A stretch of DNA of 35,525 nt from positions 1-35,525 of the forward strand of contig JBHGYD010000016.1 in NCBI GenBank assembly GCA_041920415.1. The letters run 5' to 3'. Numbering within the stretch: the first letter of the stretch is position 1; every line of letters begins with the position of its first letter. The DNA is from JBHGYD01 sp041920415 (GTDB lineage Bacteria; Bacillota; Bacilli; Bacillales; Anoxybacillaceae). Shown here piece by piece: positions 16,055 through 24,704 of the stretch. The position numbers and the translations under genes were made by a program. Under the pieces are notes generated by a model. The model did not search any database, was not told where the DNA came from, and saw nothing but the letters and a program-made list of their open reading frames with translations.

Positions 16055-17281
16055 TTATACCTTTTGATTTTTAGGAAATGTAATTTCAAAACAAGTGCCT
16101 TCCCCCAACTTACTATGAACTTTCACTTTTCCGTAATGTTTGTCGATAATCCACTTGGCTATAGAAAGTCCCAGGCCTGCTCCCTCTGATGTCGCACGCG
16201 CTTTATCACTTTGATAAAAACGATCAAAAATTTTCGGTATATCCTCTTCTGCTATACCAATCCCATTATCTTGTATTCTCAAAGTAATGGAAGAAGTGCT
16301 CTGGTGACAAGAGAGACGAATTTTTCCACCTTCTTCTGTATATTTCATTGCATTATCTAACAAAATCACAAGTAACTGATGAATTCTTTCTTTGTCTCCC
16401 GTAAATATAATAGAAGATTCACTATCTAATGTAATCTCCTTTTGATGATAAGAAGCAATCTCAGCATAATGATTTACAACCTCTCTCAGTAATTCATCTA
16501 ACTGAAACGGTTCTTTCTTCATTTCGATTTGATTCGAGTCAGACCGCGCTAACGTCAATAAGTTCGTCACCAATTTCGAAAGACGTCTGCACTCTTTCGC
16601 GATCACCGAAATATCCATGATTTTTTCTTCAATCGTCGCTGAAGGAGAACGAAATAACAAATCCGTTTTCGCTTGTATCACCGCTAAAGGGGTCCGCAAT
16701 TCATGAGACGCATCCGAAACAAACCGTTGTTGTTTTTGCCAAGCATTTTTGATCGGCACGAGCGCTCTTCCCGCAAGAAAATATCCCGCTGCAACCGCAC
16801 AGAAAACGGCTATCCCACAACCTGCTATCATAATCAGTAGCAGCTTATTTAAAATTTCTTTTTCAGAATTTACATTTCGTAATATTTGTACCGTTATTTT
16901 GCCAAACTCAGTATCTACTGGCACAGCGATGGTTCTGAAGTACAAGTCTTTGATTTCAATATCGTGTAATTCGTTTAATTCTTTAGGACGGATGGCAGCT
17001 TCGTTTTGCTCAAAAATCGTTGTCTCTGGATTGGGATCGATCATCTCTCCCTTTTCATTCCAAATAATCACAAAAATACGTGGATCTCGCAAAAAAGGAA
17101 CGCCTCTTTCCCATCGTTCTCCATACTTTATTCGTTCCGCAATTCGAATAAGCGTTTTATCTACATCTTTATATAAACGAGCATGCATATACGAATATAG
17201 AGTCGTTCCTAACATGCTAATTAGAATAACAAAAACGAATGAATTTAAAAGTGTCAGTCGAATATGGGTACGTTGAAACAT
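16055..17281 (-). CDS. Sensor histidine kinase of the efflux operon
   Basis: A 408-residue membrane kinase of the EnvZ/BaeS type. Membrane helices at about 9-31 and 146-170 enclose an extracytoplasmic domain of about 115 residues. The HisKA segment is FVSDASHELRTPLAV with His193; the N box LLDNAMKYTEEGG, G1 DNGIGI, F box FDRFYQSDKA and G2 GAGLGLSIAKWI are complete, so the kinase should be active. The start has AGGAGAG upstream, 11 bases after the response regulator stop. It is the last gene of an operon with a MacA/MacB-type exporter, which suggests that it senses an envelope stress or the exported compound. Confidence 0.9.
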   Translation of the reverse strand: MFQRTHIRLTLLNSFVFVILISMLGTTLYSYMHARLYKDVDKTLIRIAERIKYGERWERGVPFLRDPRIFVIIWNEKGEMIDPNPETTIFEQNEAAIRPKELNELHDIEIKDLYFRTIAVPVDTEFGKITVQILRNVNSEKEILNKLLLIMIAGCGIAVFCAVAAGYFLAGRALVPIKNAWQKQQRFVSDASHELRTPLAVIQAKTDLLFRSPSATIEEKIMDISVIAKECRRLSKLVTNLLTLARSDSNQIEMKKEPFQLDELLREVVNHYAEIASYHQKEITLDSESSIIFTGDKERIHQLLVILLDNAMKYTEEGGKIRLSCHQSTSSITLRIQDNGIGIAEEDIPKIFDRFYQSDKARATSEGAGLGLSIAKWIIDKHYGKVKVHSKLGEGTCFEITFPKNQKV

Positions 17282-17292
17282 ATTTTTCTCTC

Positions 17293-17964
17293 CTACTGTT
17301 CTGCAAGCATATACCCAACGCCGCGAACCGTTTTAATATCTGTATGATAACCAAACGGTTCTAATTTTTTGCGGAGATGGTGGATAAACACTTCGACAAT
17401 CGCAATCGTTGTATCTGAGTCAAATCCCCATATGCGATCATAAATTTGTTCTTTTGTTAAAATCGTGCCTTTGTTATGAATGAGGTATTCTAACAACTCG
17501 TATTGTTTCGCTGTTAACTTAATTGGATGATTGTCAACCATGATATCTTTTTCTTTTCCTAACAGCTCAATGCCGCGGTAGCGAATCGTTTGGTTCGTCG
17601 TTAAGCTGCCGCTCCGCCTTAACAATGCTCGAATGCGAGCCTTTAACTCAGGGGCTTGAAATGGTTTGACTAAATAGTCATCCCCTCCAAAATCGAGTCC
17701 CTTTACCCGGTCTTCTAACGAATCTTTCGCCGTTAAAAATAATACCGGAGTTTTAATATCTTCTTCCCGTATCCTCTGAACAATCGTAAAACCATCTATC
17801 TCCGGCAACATCACATCCAATATAATCGCATCATAAATGTTTTGCAGCGCCAAAAATAGTCCTTCTTCACCGTTTGTCGCGCTATCGACGGTAAATTCGT
17901 CACATAAAATTTGGATGATCGACTGCAGTAAGTCCGTATTGTCCTCTACAACTAATAGACGCAT
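17293..17964 (-). CDS. Response regulator, OmpR family, of the efflux operon
   Basis: A 223-residue OmpR/PhoB-type regulator. Receiver: VVEDN (5-9), phosphoacceptor Asp50 in ILDVMLPEIDG, Lys100 in LVKPF. The winged-helix output domain shows LTAKQYELLEYLIHNKG and the C-terminal HLRKKLEPFGYHTDIKTVRGVGYML. It lies 71 bases after the permease gene, with an imperfect hairpin between, and 11 bases before its kinase. OmpR-family proteins bind direct repeats; the TTAAG pairs before the operon and before the PepSY gene are the best candidate sites. Confidence 0.9.
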   Translation of the reverse strand: MRLLVVEDNTDLLQSIIQILCDEFTVDSATNGEEGLFLALQNIYDAIILDVMLPEIDGFTIVQRIREEDIKTPVLFLTAKDSLEDRVKGLDFGGDDYLVKPFQAPELKARIRALLRRSGSLTTNQTIRYRGIELLGKEKDIMVDNHPIKLTAKQYELLEYLIHNKGTILTKEQIYDRIWGFDSDTTIAIVEVFIHHLRKKLEPFGYHTDIKTVRGVGYMLAEQ

Positions 17965-17999
17965 CTTTCATTCCCCCCTCTTCGAATATACAATAAAAC

Positions 18000-18026
18000 G
18001 AAGCGGTCGCAAAAGGCGATCGCTTC
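18000..18026 (-). promoter_or_regulatory. Hairpin between permease and response regulator (possible attenuator)
   Basis: An 11-bp stem with one mismatch (GAAGCGATCGC, loop CTTTT, GCGACCGCTTC), followed by GTTTTATTGT on the minus strand. The T-run is too short for full termination. It could reduce read-through so that the two-component genes are expressed below the exporter. Confidence 0.5.
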
Positions 18027-18035
18027 ACATCGAAA

Positions 18036-19205
18036 TTACTCATATCGAAGAGCTTGAATCGGATCGAGTTTTGCCGCTTTACTAGCAGGAAATACGCCAA
18101 ATACTACTCCGACAATCAGCGAGAATAAAAAGGCGATAAGCGAAACAGGTATTGAATAGGAAATCGAGAGCCCCATCGTTGTGGCTAGCACTTTTCCAAT
18201 GATAAATCCAAGTGCTATGCCAATGATTCCCCCTAAAGCACTTAACACAGCTGCCTCAATCAAAAATTGCAACAAAATATCTCTACGTTTCGCCCCAATG
18301 GCTTTTCGAATCCCGATTTCCCTCGTTCGCTCCGAAACGGAAACGAGCATAATGTTCATAATCCCAATCCCGCCGACTAAAAGCGAAATGCCAGCAATCC
18401 CTCCAAGCATCATCGTCATCGTATTCGTTACTGAACTCATTGTATCCATTAAATCTTTTTGATTAAATACGCTGTAGCTATCTTGATGATTTGGAAACAT
18501 GCGCATTAACGTTCTTTGCACTTGCGCCATGACCCAATCTAATTGTTCTGCGCTTTTTCCTTGAATATATACCGTTTGTACATTTGTAGTCTTTACAACT
18601 CGTTGTGCAGTCGAAAGGGGCATCACAATAACATCGTCACCACTTTGCCCCATCGAACCTCCTTTAGAGGCAAGTACTCCTACGACTTTAAAAGATGTTC
18701 CTTCCACTTGCACATATTTTCCAATCGGATTATCAAAACCAAACAACGTTTGTGCTGTATTCGCTCCTAACACGGCTATTTTTTGCCGATATTCAACATC
18801 GATATCTGACAAAAACCGTCCTTGATTGACTTGAACATCGCGCACTGTCTGATAGGAAGACGTTGTCCCAATTAAAGATACTTGTGTAGATGTGCTGCCA
18901 TTTTTCACATTGACGCGTCCGGATACAACCGGAGCAATGTCTTTGACTCCGGTAATTTCTCGAAATTTTTCCGCGTCCTCTGTTGTTAATTTCACGATAT
19001 CCGAATTTATCACATTCACTGTTAATAAGTTCGTTCCTAATCGATTAATTTGGCTCGTTACGGCTTCACTAGAACCTTGGCCAATCGAGATCAAAACAAT
19101 GACAGAAGAAACACCGATAATAATTCCTAACATCGTTAAAAACGAACGTAATTTATTCCCTTGAATGCTGCGCATCGCCATTTTAATCGATTGAAGAAAT
19201 CCCAA
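18036..19205 (-). CDS. MacB-type ABC transporter permease
   Basis: A 389-residue membrane subunit of the MacB/FtsX (type VII ABC) family. The N-terminus SIKMAMRSIQGNKLRSFLTM leads into helix 1 (LGIIIGVSSVIVLISIG), followed by a large extracytoplasmic domain (about 50-265) and three C-terminal helices (LLVGGIGIMNIMLVSVSERT with the coupling segment REIGIRKAIGAKR). Similar to B. subtilis YvrN. The frame opens at a TTG at 19226, but the TTG at 19203-19205 is correctly spaced from AGAGGTGA and is preferred. It then overlaps the end of the ATPase gene by 23 bases, implying translational coupling. Confidence 0.85.
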   Translation of the reverse strand: MGFLQSIKMAMRSIQGNKLRSFLTMLGIIIGVSSVIVLISIGQGSSEAVTSQINRLGTNLLTVNVINSDIVKLTTEDAEKFREITGVKDIAPVVSGRVNVKNGSTSTQVSLIGTTSSYQTVRDVQVNQGRFLSDIDVEYRQKIAVLGANTAQTLFGFDNPIGKYVQVEGTSFKVVGVLASKGGSMGQSGDDVIVMPLSTAQRVVKTTNVQTVYIQGKSAEQLDWVMAQVQRTLMRMFPNHQDSYSVFNQKDLMDTMSSVTNTMTMMLGGIAGISLLVGGIGIMNIMLVSVSERTREIGIRKAIGAKRRDILLQFLIEAAVLSALGGIIGIALGFIIGKVLATTMGLSISYSIPVSLIAFLFSLIVGVVFGVFPASKAAKLDPIQALRYE

Positions 19206-19893
19206 TGAAATCACCTCTACTTTCAAACAAACGTCCGTCTTGAATGCGTACGATTCGCTTCGCTTGCTTGGCTACTTCCCAATCATGGGTAATGATAATA
19301 ATTGTATGTCCTTGTTCGTTTAAGCCCTTCATAATGTTAATGATCTCTTGACTCGTTTTGCTATCGAGCGCTCCCGTCGGTTCATCCGCAAGCAAAATTG
19401 GAGGGTTGCCGACAAGCGCTCGAGCAATCGCTACACGTTGCTGCTGTCCACCGGAAAGCTGGCTCGGTAAATGATGAGCGCGATCAGTTAATCCGACTTT
19501 TTTAAGGCATTCATAGGCGATTTTTTGTCTTTCTTTTGTCTTGATTCCTCTATACAGTAAAGGAAGCTCAACATTCTCCAATGCAGTTAATCTTGCTAAT
19601 AGATGAAAATTTTGAAAGATGAATCCGATTTTTTCATTGCGGATCGTTGCAAGTTCATTATCATTCATTTTTTCAATCTCTTTTCCGTCAAGAAAATAAC
19701 GACCGGAATCAGGACGGTCAAGGCACCCAAGCATGTTCATGAAAGTCGATTTTCCTGAACCGGAAGGACCGATAATCGCAAGAAAATCTCCTTTGTCAAT
19801 TTGGAGAGAGACATTCTGCAGCGCGTTCACAACTTCTCCACCTAATCGATAGGTTTTTGTCATGTTTCGAATCTCGATAATCGGTGTGGTCAT
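19183..19893 (-). CDS. MacB/LolD-type ABC transporter ATPase
   Basis: A 236-residue ATP-binding subunit. Walker A GPSGSGKST (42-50), Q loop FIFQNFHLL, signature LSGGQ (146-150), Walker B ILLADEPTGALD (from about 166), and the H loop ITHDWE are all intact. The sequence is of the LolD/MacB/YvrO class that works with FtsX-like permeases. It begins 3 bases after the stop of the membrane fusion gene and overlaps the permease gene, so all three exporter parts should be made together. Confidence 0.92.
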   Translation of the reverse strand: MTTPIIEIRNMTKTYRLGGEVVNALQNVSLQIDKGDFLAIIGPSGSGKSTFMNMLGCLDRPDSGRYFLDGKEIEKMNDNELATIRNEKIGFIFQNFHLLARLTALENVELPLLYRGIKTKERQKIAYECLKKVGLTDRAHHLPSQLSGGQQQRVAIARALVGNPPILLADEPTGALDSKTSQEIINIMKGLNEQGHTIIIITHDWEVAKQAKRIVRIQDGRLFESRGDFIGISSID

Positions 19894-19896
19894 TCC

Positions 19897-20838
19897 TCAT
19901 CCTCCTCTATTGGCTCTGCGATTCATGCCGCCTGGATTGCCCATTCGACGCATTCCGTTCATCATTCCACCAAAACGCATTCCGCCATTGTTCGAATTAT
20001 CCGTTGCGATTTTTGGCAACTGCACAAGTGTTCCTTCTTCTAATCCTTCGGTAATCTCCACATAATCTTCATTATGAATTCCTGTTTTTACGATTTGTCG
20101 CTTTACTGTATCCTCGTTTCCATCAGGGGATTTAGCTGCCACAATCACAAATTTTTGTCCGTTCGCTGTATGAACCGCTTCGATTGGTACGTATAACACA
20201 TTGTCTTTACTTTCTACTAAAATACTCGCTTCCGCTGTCATACCTACTTTCAAATTCGTTGGTTTGTCAATATGAACGGTCACATCAAATGTCGAAACCC
20301 CATTGGATACTGTTCCTTCGTTCGCAATTGACGTGACTTTTCCCGTATACGTCGTATCCGGAAACGCATTGATTTTTAAGCTGGCGGTTTGTCCTACTTT
20401 CACTTTCGGAACATCTAACTCATCAACTTGAACCGTCACTTGTAAATCGTCATAATTTGTAATATGCGCAACAACTTGACCAGCTGTTACGCGCTCTCCC
20501 GCTGCCGCGTTAATCGATGTTACTGTACCATCTACCGGTGCCGTAATCGGATCGCTTCCATCGGTAAATGTAATCAGTTCTTGTCCTTTTTTAACTTTCT
20601 CTCCTTCAGTAACAAACACTTCGTCTACTTCTTTGTTGGCAGCCGCTTTGATATCCTCGCTCGTAACAGGTTGAACCGTTCCAGAACCACTCACCTTCAC
20701 CTCCAATTTTCCTCTTTGTACAGAAGCTGTTGGCACTTGGGTTACCGTCGTTTCGTCTTTCCCTTTGGCCAAAAACCAAACACTTCCACCAATCACAACA
20801 ATTGCAATGACGAAAATAATCATCCATTTTTTCAACAC
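19897..20838 (-). CDS. MacA/HlyD-type membrane fusion (adaptor) protein
   Basis: A 313-residue adaptor. One N-terminal membrane helix (about 6-24), then lipoyl/barrel-sandwich halves (KLEVKVSGSGTVQPV and ITAPVDGTVTSINAAAGERV), a beta-barrel (LQVTVQVDELDVPKVKVGQ) and the membrane-proximal domain (NVLYVPIEAVH). There is little coiled coil, as in Gram-positive YvrP-type proteins. The C-terminus is an unusual Gly/Met/Asn/Arg-rich tail (MRFGGMMNGMRRMGNPGG). The start is GTG, with AAGGGAG 5 bases upstream. It is the first gene of the five-gene operon adaptor-ATPase-permease-regulator-kinase. Confidence 0.88.
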   Translation of the reverse strand: MLKKWMIIFVIAIVVIGGSVWFLAKGKDETTVTQVPTASVQRGKLEVKVSGSGTVQPVTSEDIKAAANKEVDEVFVTEGEKVKKGQELITFTDGSDPITAPVDGTVTSINAAAGERVTAGQVVAHITNYDDLQVTVQVDELDVPKVKVGQTASLKINAFPDTTYTGKVTSIANEGTVSNGVSTFDVTVHIDKPTNLKVGMTAEASILVESKDNVLYVPIEAVHTANGQKFVIVAAKSPDGNEDTVKRQIVKTGIHNEDYVEITEGLEEGTLVQLPKIATDNSNNGGMRFGGMMNGMRRMGNPGGMNRRANRGG

Positions 20839-20880
20839 CGATTCTCCCTTCTTTCGTTATATGTTAAGTTGGATAATCCC

Positions 20881-20912
20881 ATTATGCGGACTGTTTCTTA
20901 ATTTTTTCTTAA
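20881..20912 (-). promoter_or_regulatory. Regulator-type promoter of the efflux operon (TTAAG repeats)
   Basis: On the minus strand TTAAG (20908-20912), 6 bases, TTAAG (20897-20901), 10 bases, then CATAAT (-10, 20881-20886), 43 bases before the GTG start of the adaptor gene. Spacing is identical to the PepSY promoter at 15953-15984. The repeat replaces a normal -35, indicating activation by the OmpR-type regulator of this operon (positive feedback). Confidence 0.65.
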
Positions 20913-20913
20913 C

Positions 20914-20944
20914 AAAAAAGAAACCTAGCCTGTTTGGCTAAGTT
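20914..20944 (-). terminator. Hairpin terminator upstream of the efflux operon
   Basis: A 9-bp stem with one G-U pair (AACTTAGCC/GGCTAGGTT, 5-base loop), followed by TTCTTTTTTG on the minus strand. It probably shields the efflux promoter from read-through from yhbH. T residues on the other side could let it work on the plus strand too. Confidence 0.6.
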
Positions 20945-21089
20945 TTTAAGCAAAGAGAGGTGTCATTGTTTGAAAAAATGGTTTTCATATGCACGATTAA
21001 ACGTATTTAGGCTGTACTTATTGAATGATTCCCGCGATAAACCTTTCATTTTTACGAATCTTCCTATTTTCTATACGGTGTTTTTTTTG

Positions 21090-21120
21090 AAAAAAAATCC
21101 CTTGCATTATGCAAGGGATT
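21090..21120 (-). terminator. Terminator of yhbH
   Basis: Stem AATCCCTTGCAT/ATGCAAGGGATT (21096-21107/21109-21120; the innermost bases form the loop) followed by TTTTTTTC on the minus strand. It overlaps the yhbH stop codon by two bases. Confidence 0.85.
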
Positions 21121-22279
21121 ATACAAATGCCTTATTTTCTTCCTTCTTAAAGAAACTCTTCATCGCATGGAACACATCGGATTTTTGTTTGAGGATGTAG
21201 TAGTGAAATTTTTCGTCTTTGATGTTTTTATAAGCGGACATTAACGTAGAATGCCGATTGTACTGATTTACTTCTCCGTACCCAAACATGTTCGATACTT
21301 TCATTAGTTCGTTGACGAGCTTGACGCAGCGGGCGTTGTCAGACGTTAAATTGTCGCCGTCAGAAAAGTGAAACGGATAAATGTTGTAACGAGAAGGCGA
21401 ATATTGCGTCTCGATTAGCTCAAGTGCTTTTCGATAAGCGGACGAACAGATCGTGCCACCGCTTTCGCCTTTGGTGAAAAATTCTTCTTCTGTGACAACT
21501 TTTGCTTCTGTATGATGGGCGATAAACGCAATTTCGACTGTTTCGTACTTCGTGCGTAAAAAGCGAGTCATCCAGAAGAAAAAGCTTCTTGCCATATATT
21601 TTTCCCATAATCCCATCGAACCGCTTGTGTCCATCATCGCAAGCACGACCGCTTTCGATTCTGGTTTCACAACCTCATTCCATGTTTTAAATTTTAAATC
21701 TTCTGGATAAATTGGATAAAAACTCGGATTGCCGCTCATCGCATTTCGTTTAAATGCCGACATCATCGTCCGTTTTTTATCAATATTTCCCATTAAACCG
21801 GTACGGCGAATATCGTTAAACTCAATATGTTGGACAACATTTCGATCGGCTTCTTTTCTTTTTAAGTTCGGCAATTCCAACTGGCTGAAGAACGCTTCTT
21901 CCAATTCCATTAATGAGACTTCTGCCTCATAATAATCATGTCCCGCTTGATCGCCAGCTCCTTGCCCGTTTCCTGGACCCTTCTGCCCTTCACCAGAACC
22001 ATCTCGCGCAACAACATCACCTACTTGACTGTCCCCATCCCCTTGGCCGACATGTTTATTTTTATCGTAGTTATAACGAATTTTATATTCATCTAAAGAA
22101 CGAATCGGAATTTTAATGACATCACGGCCATTTGACATAATGATACTTTCTTCTGTGATCAAATCAGCTAAGTTATTTTTTATGGCCTCTTTTACTTTCT
22201 CTTGATGCCTTTTTTGATCATCATGTCCTTTCCGGTGGAGGGACCAATCTTCTTTTGATATAACGAAATTTCCACTCAT
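21119..22279 (-). CDS. yhbH: Sporulation-associated protein YhbH (UPF0229/DUF444)
   Basis: A 386-residue protein, close to B. subtilis YhbH in length and sequence. A charged N-terminus (ISKEDWSLHRKGHDDQKRH) is followed by a low-complexity Gly/Asp/Gln linker (about 78-113) and a von Willebrand A-like domain with the metal-site signature DTSGSM (217-222) and a later FSDGDN. Family members are encoded next to the PrkA kinase and are linked to stress or sporulation; the biochemical role is unknown. The ATG has GGAGGGGG upstream. It lies 237 bases downstream of prkA on the same strand, after the prkA terminator. Confidence 0.9.
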   Translation of the reverse strand: MSGNFVISKEDWSLHRKGHDDQKRHQEKVKEAIKNNLADLITEESIIMSNGRDVIKIPIRSLDEYKIRYNYDKNKHVGQGDGDSQVGDVVARDGSGEGQKGPGNGQGAGDQAGHDYYEAEVSLMELEEAFFSQLELPNLKRKEADRNVVQHIEFNDIRRTGLMGNIDKKRTMMSAFKRNAMSGNPSFYPIYPEDLKFKTWNEVVKPESKAVVLAMMDTSGSMGLWEKYMARSFFFWMTRFLRTKYETVEIAFIAHHTEAKVVTEEEFFTKGESGGTICSSAYRKALELIETQYSPSRYNIYPFHFSDGDNLTSDNARCVKLVNELMKVSNMFGYGEVNQYNRHSTLMSAYKNIKDEKFHYYILKQKSDVFHAMKSFFKKEENKAFV

Positions 22280-22485
22280 CCTTTCCCCCTCCTAAACATT
22301 TTTTTCACATTTTTTTATATTCAATCATATACTTATCTTGGCGTCTAAAAATACAATGATGACGGTTGTTTACTCTATCCTATGCAAGAAACCGAAATAA
22401 TTGACAAATTATTACGAAAATTCCACTTCCATTTCTAGATGGGACAAGCCCAAAATAAATCCGTTCTGATACAAAAGGAATTTGA

Positions 22486-22517
22486 GTAAAAAAGCATGCC
22501 TAATATCTAGGCATGCT
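22486..22517 (-). terminator. Terminator of prkA
   Basis: A perfect 10-bp stem (AGCATGCCTA/TAGGCATGCT, loop GATAT on the minus strand), ending in TTTTTT. The first arm overlaps the prkA stop codon. Confidence 0.88.
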
Positions 22518-24411
22518 AGCGGTTTAATAAACTTCCAACATAGCGGAGTAATTCATTCGCCGACGTCGAATTATAACCATATTCATCAATAAGCCGCGCC
22601 ACCACTTCATTAATTTTCTTTAATTGTTGCTCATCTGGTGTTTTCGAGGACGTTGTAATTTTGACGATATCTTTTAAATCAGCGAACAATTTCTTTTGAA
22701 TCGCCTCACGCAACCGTTCATGAGAATTGTAATCAAAGCGTTGCCCTTTTCTCGCATAAGCAGAGATGCGAATTAAGATTTCCTCGCGGAACGCTTTTTT
22801 CGCGTTTTCTGAAATGCCGATTTGTTCTTCGATTGAACGCATCAGTTTTTCGTCTGGATTCATTTCTTCTCCTGTTAGCGGATCGCGCAATTTTGTTTTA
22901 TTGCAATAAGCTTCTACGTTGTCTAAATAATTGTCCATGAGTGTTTTCGCGGACTCTTCGTATGAATACACGAACGCTTTTTGTACTTCTTTTTTCGCAA
23001 TTTCATCATATTCTTTTCGCGCAAGAGAAATGAAGTTCAAATACCGCTCGCGATCTTCATTAGAGATGGACGGATGTTGCTGGAGCCCTTCTTTTAACGA
23101 ACGAAGTACATCCAACGCGTTAATCGATGGAATTTCTTTTCGAATAATACATGAGGAAATGCGGTTAATGACATAGCGCGGATCAATACCGCTCATCCCT
23201 TCATCTGGATATTCTCTCTTCAACTCTTCCACGTCCACAGCATTAAAACCTTCTACCGCTTCTCCATCATAAAGACGCATTTTTTTCACTAAATCAATAT
23301 CTGGCCGTTTTGGTTCTTTCAATCGTGTTAAGATTGTAAACATCGCGGCCACACGGAGCGTATGCGGGGCAATATGCACATCGGCTACATCACTTTCACG
23401 AATCATTTTTTCATAAATCCGTTCTTCCTCAGAAACTTTTAAATTATACGGGATCGGCATGACAATGATCCGCGAATGGAGCGCCTCATTCTTTTTATTC
23501 GCAATGAACGAACGGTACTCCGTTTCATTCGTATGAGCGACAATTAGTTCATCCGCACTAATCAGCGCAAATCGTCCCGCTTTAAAGTTTCCTTCCTGCG
23601 TCAAGGAAAGCAAGTGCCATAAAAACTTTTCATCGCATTTTAACATTTCCTGAAATTCCATAATCCCACGATTGGCCTTATTTAACTCACCGTCAAACCG
23701 ATACGCACGTGGATCTGATTCAGAACCATATTGAGCAATCGTTGAAAAATCGATACTTCCTGTTAAATCAGCAATATCCTGTGATTTCGGATCAGACGGG
23801 CTAAACGTACCAATCCCGACCCGCTTATTTTCTGAAAAGAAAATTCGTTCCACCATGACATCTTCAATCCGCCCACCGTATTCTTTTTCTAATCGCATCA
23901 TGTTTAGCGGCGAAAGATCTCCTTCAATCCGAATTCCGTACTCTTTATAAAAGTCATCGCGTAAATGGTGCGGAATAAGGTGAAGTGGGTCTTCATGCAT
24001 CGGGCACCCTTTAATCGCATAAACAGCGCCACGATCGGTCATAGAGTAAGCCTCTAATCCCCGTTTCAACATCGTAACAAGCGTTGATTTTCCACCGCCT
24101 ACTGGTCCCATCAACAATAAAATTCGCTTTCTAACATCAAGACGTTTCGCAGCGGGATGAAAATACTCTTCCACCAATCTCTCCAGCGCTTCCTCTAAAC
24201 CAAACAATTGCCCACTGAAAAAGTTGTACCGTTTTCTTCCGTTCATTTCCTCAACGCCTGCATCTTTAATCATATTATAAACGCGCGAATGAGCGGACTG
24301 GGCAATCCATGGCTTTTCCTTTAAAATCTGTAAATACTCCGCGAAGGTTCCTTCCCATTTCAATCGCTGCTCCGCTTCCCTATATTTCTCAATTTTCTTT
24401 AAAATATCCAT
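22516..24411 (-). CDS. prkA: PrkA, AAA+ serine protein kinase/protease
   Basis: A 631-residue protein, the full length of the family. An N-terminal AAA+ domain carries Walker A GPVGGGKST (102-110) and a later FSPSDPKSQDIADLTGS region; the C-terminal part is the kinase-like PrkA domain (ELLRYVGSLLNR end). Bacillus PrkA is a sporulation-associated protein described as a Ser kinase and, more recently, as an AAA+ protease. The ribosome binding site AAGGAGG precedes the ATG. A sigma-E-like promoter lies upstream, fitting mother-cell expression. yhbH follows, as in B. subtilis. Confidence 0.95.
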   Translation of the reverse strand: MDILKKIEKYREAEQRLKWEGTFAEYLQILKEKPWIAQSAHSRVYNMIKDAGVEEMNGRKRYNFFSGQLFGLEEALERLVEEYFHPAAKRLDVRKRILLLMGPVGGGKSTLVTMLKRGLEAYSMTDRGAVYAIKGCPMHEDPLHLIPHHLRDDFYKEYGIRIEGDLSPLNMMRLEKEYGGRIEDVMVERIFFSENKRVGIGTFSPSDPKSQDIADLTGSIDFSTIAQYGSESDPRAYRFDGELNKANRGIMEFQEMLKCDEKFLWHLLSLTQEGNFKAGRFALISADELIVAHTNETEYRSFIANKKNEALHSRIIVMPIPYNLKVSEEERIYEKMIRESDVADVHIAPHTLRVAAMFTILTRLKEPKRPDIDLVKKMRLYDGEAVEGFNAVDVEELKREYPDEGMSGIDPRYVINRISSCIIRKEIPSINALDVLRSLKEGLQQHPSISNEDRERYLNFISLARKEYDEIAKKEVQKAFVYSYEESAKTLMDNYLDNVEAYCNKTKLRDPLTGEEMNPDEKLMRSIEEQIGISENAKKAFREEILIRISAYARKGQRFDYNSHERLREAIQKKLFADLKDIVKITTSSKTPDEQQLKKINEVVARLIDEYGYNSTSANELLRYVGSLLNR

Positions 24412-24454
24412 AAAGAACCTCCTTATTCTTGATGTCTAACAACAAGATTATTAC

Positions 24455-24483
24455 AATGTATGCGAGGATGTCCGTTATGATTC
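24455..24483 (-). promoter_or_regulatory. Sigma-E-type promoter of prkA
   Basis: On the minus strand the -10 CATACATT (24455-24462) matches the sigma-E consensus CATACANT fully; 14 bases upstream is GAATCAT (24477-24483), matching KMATATT at 5 of 7. B. subtilis prkA is a known sigma-E gene. Confidence 0.65.
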
Positions 24484-24530
24484 ATGACAAAATAAAAATT
24501 TACCTAGTCATCATTCGTACAGACTCGTCA

Positions 24531-24559
24531 TTCACATTGCTTGTCACATAGGCTATAAT
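24531..24559 (+). promoter_or_regulatory. Sigma-A promoter of the 30-residue ORF
   Basis: TTCACA (24531-24536), 17-base spacer, perfect TATAAT (24554-24559), 45 bases before the small gene's ATG. Confidence 0.75.
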
Positions 24560-24603
24560 AAAGGTATGTACCCACAATTGATTTTCAATAAGGAGGAATC
24601 GCC

Positions 24604-24696
24604 ATGAGAACATTGCTTGTGCTAGGCGTGATTATTGCCTTTTTAACCGCCATTTTTACAGCCGGTTATAATGACAAACCAGGTGTTAAAAATTAA
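24604..24696 (+). CDS. 30-residue membrane peptide, unknown function
   Basis: A complete small gene: sigma-A promoter, AAGGAGG 8 bases before ATG, 30 codons, then a terminator. The product MRTLLVLGVIIAFLTAIFTA plus a polar tail (GYNDKPGVKN) is a single membrane-spanning peptide. Its two ends sit between prkA and trmL, which point away. I do not know the family; it could be a regulatory membrane peptide. The full set of expression signals makes it very unlikely to be chance. Confidence 0.75.
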   Translation: MRTLLVLGVIIAFLTAIFTAGYNDKPGVKN

Positions 24697-24704
24697 TCTA
24701 TAAA

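Noticed and set aside
20934..21200. 88-codon plus-strand frame between the efflux operon and yhbH
   Set aside because: It runs through the yhbH terminator into the antisense of yhbH, has no clear ribosome binding site at its start and no recognisable family.
22280..22400. Sigma-E promoter for yhbH
   Set aside because: The best -10-like element (TATATGAT) matches too few consensus positions to report.
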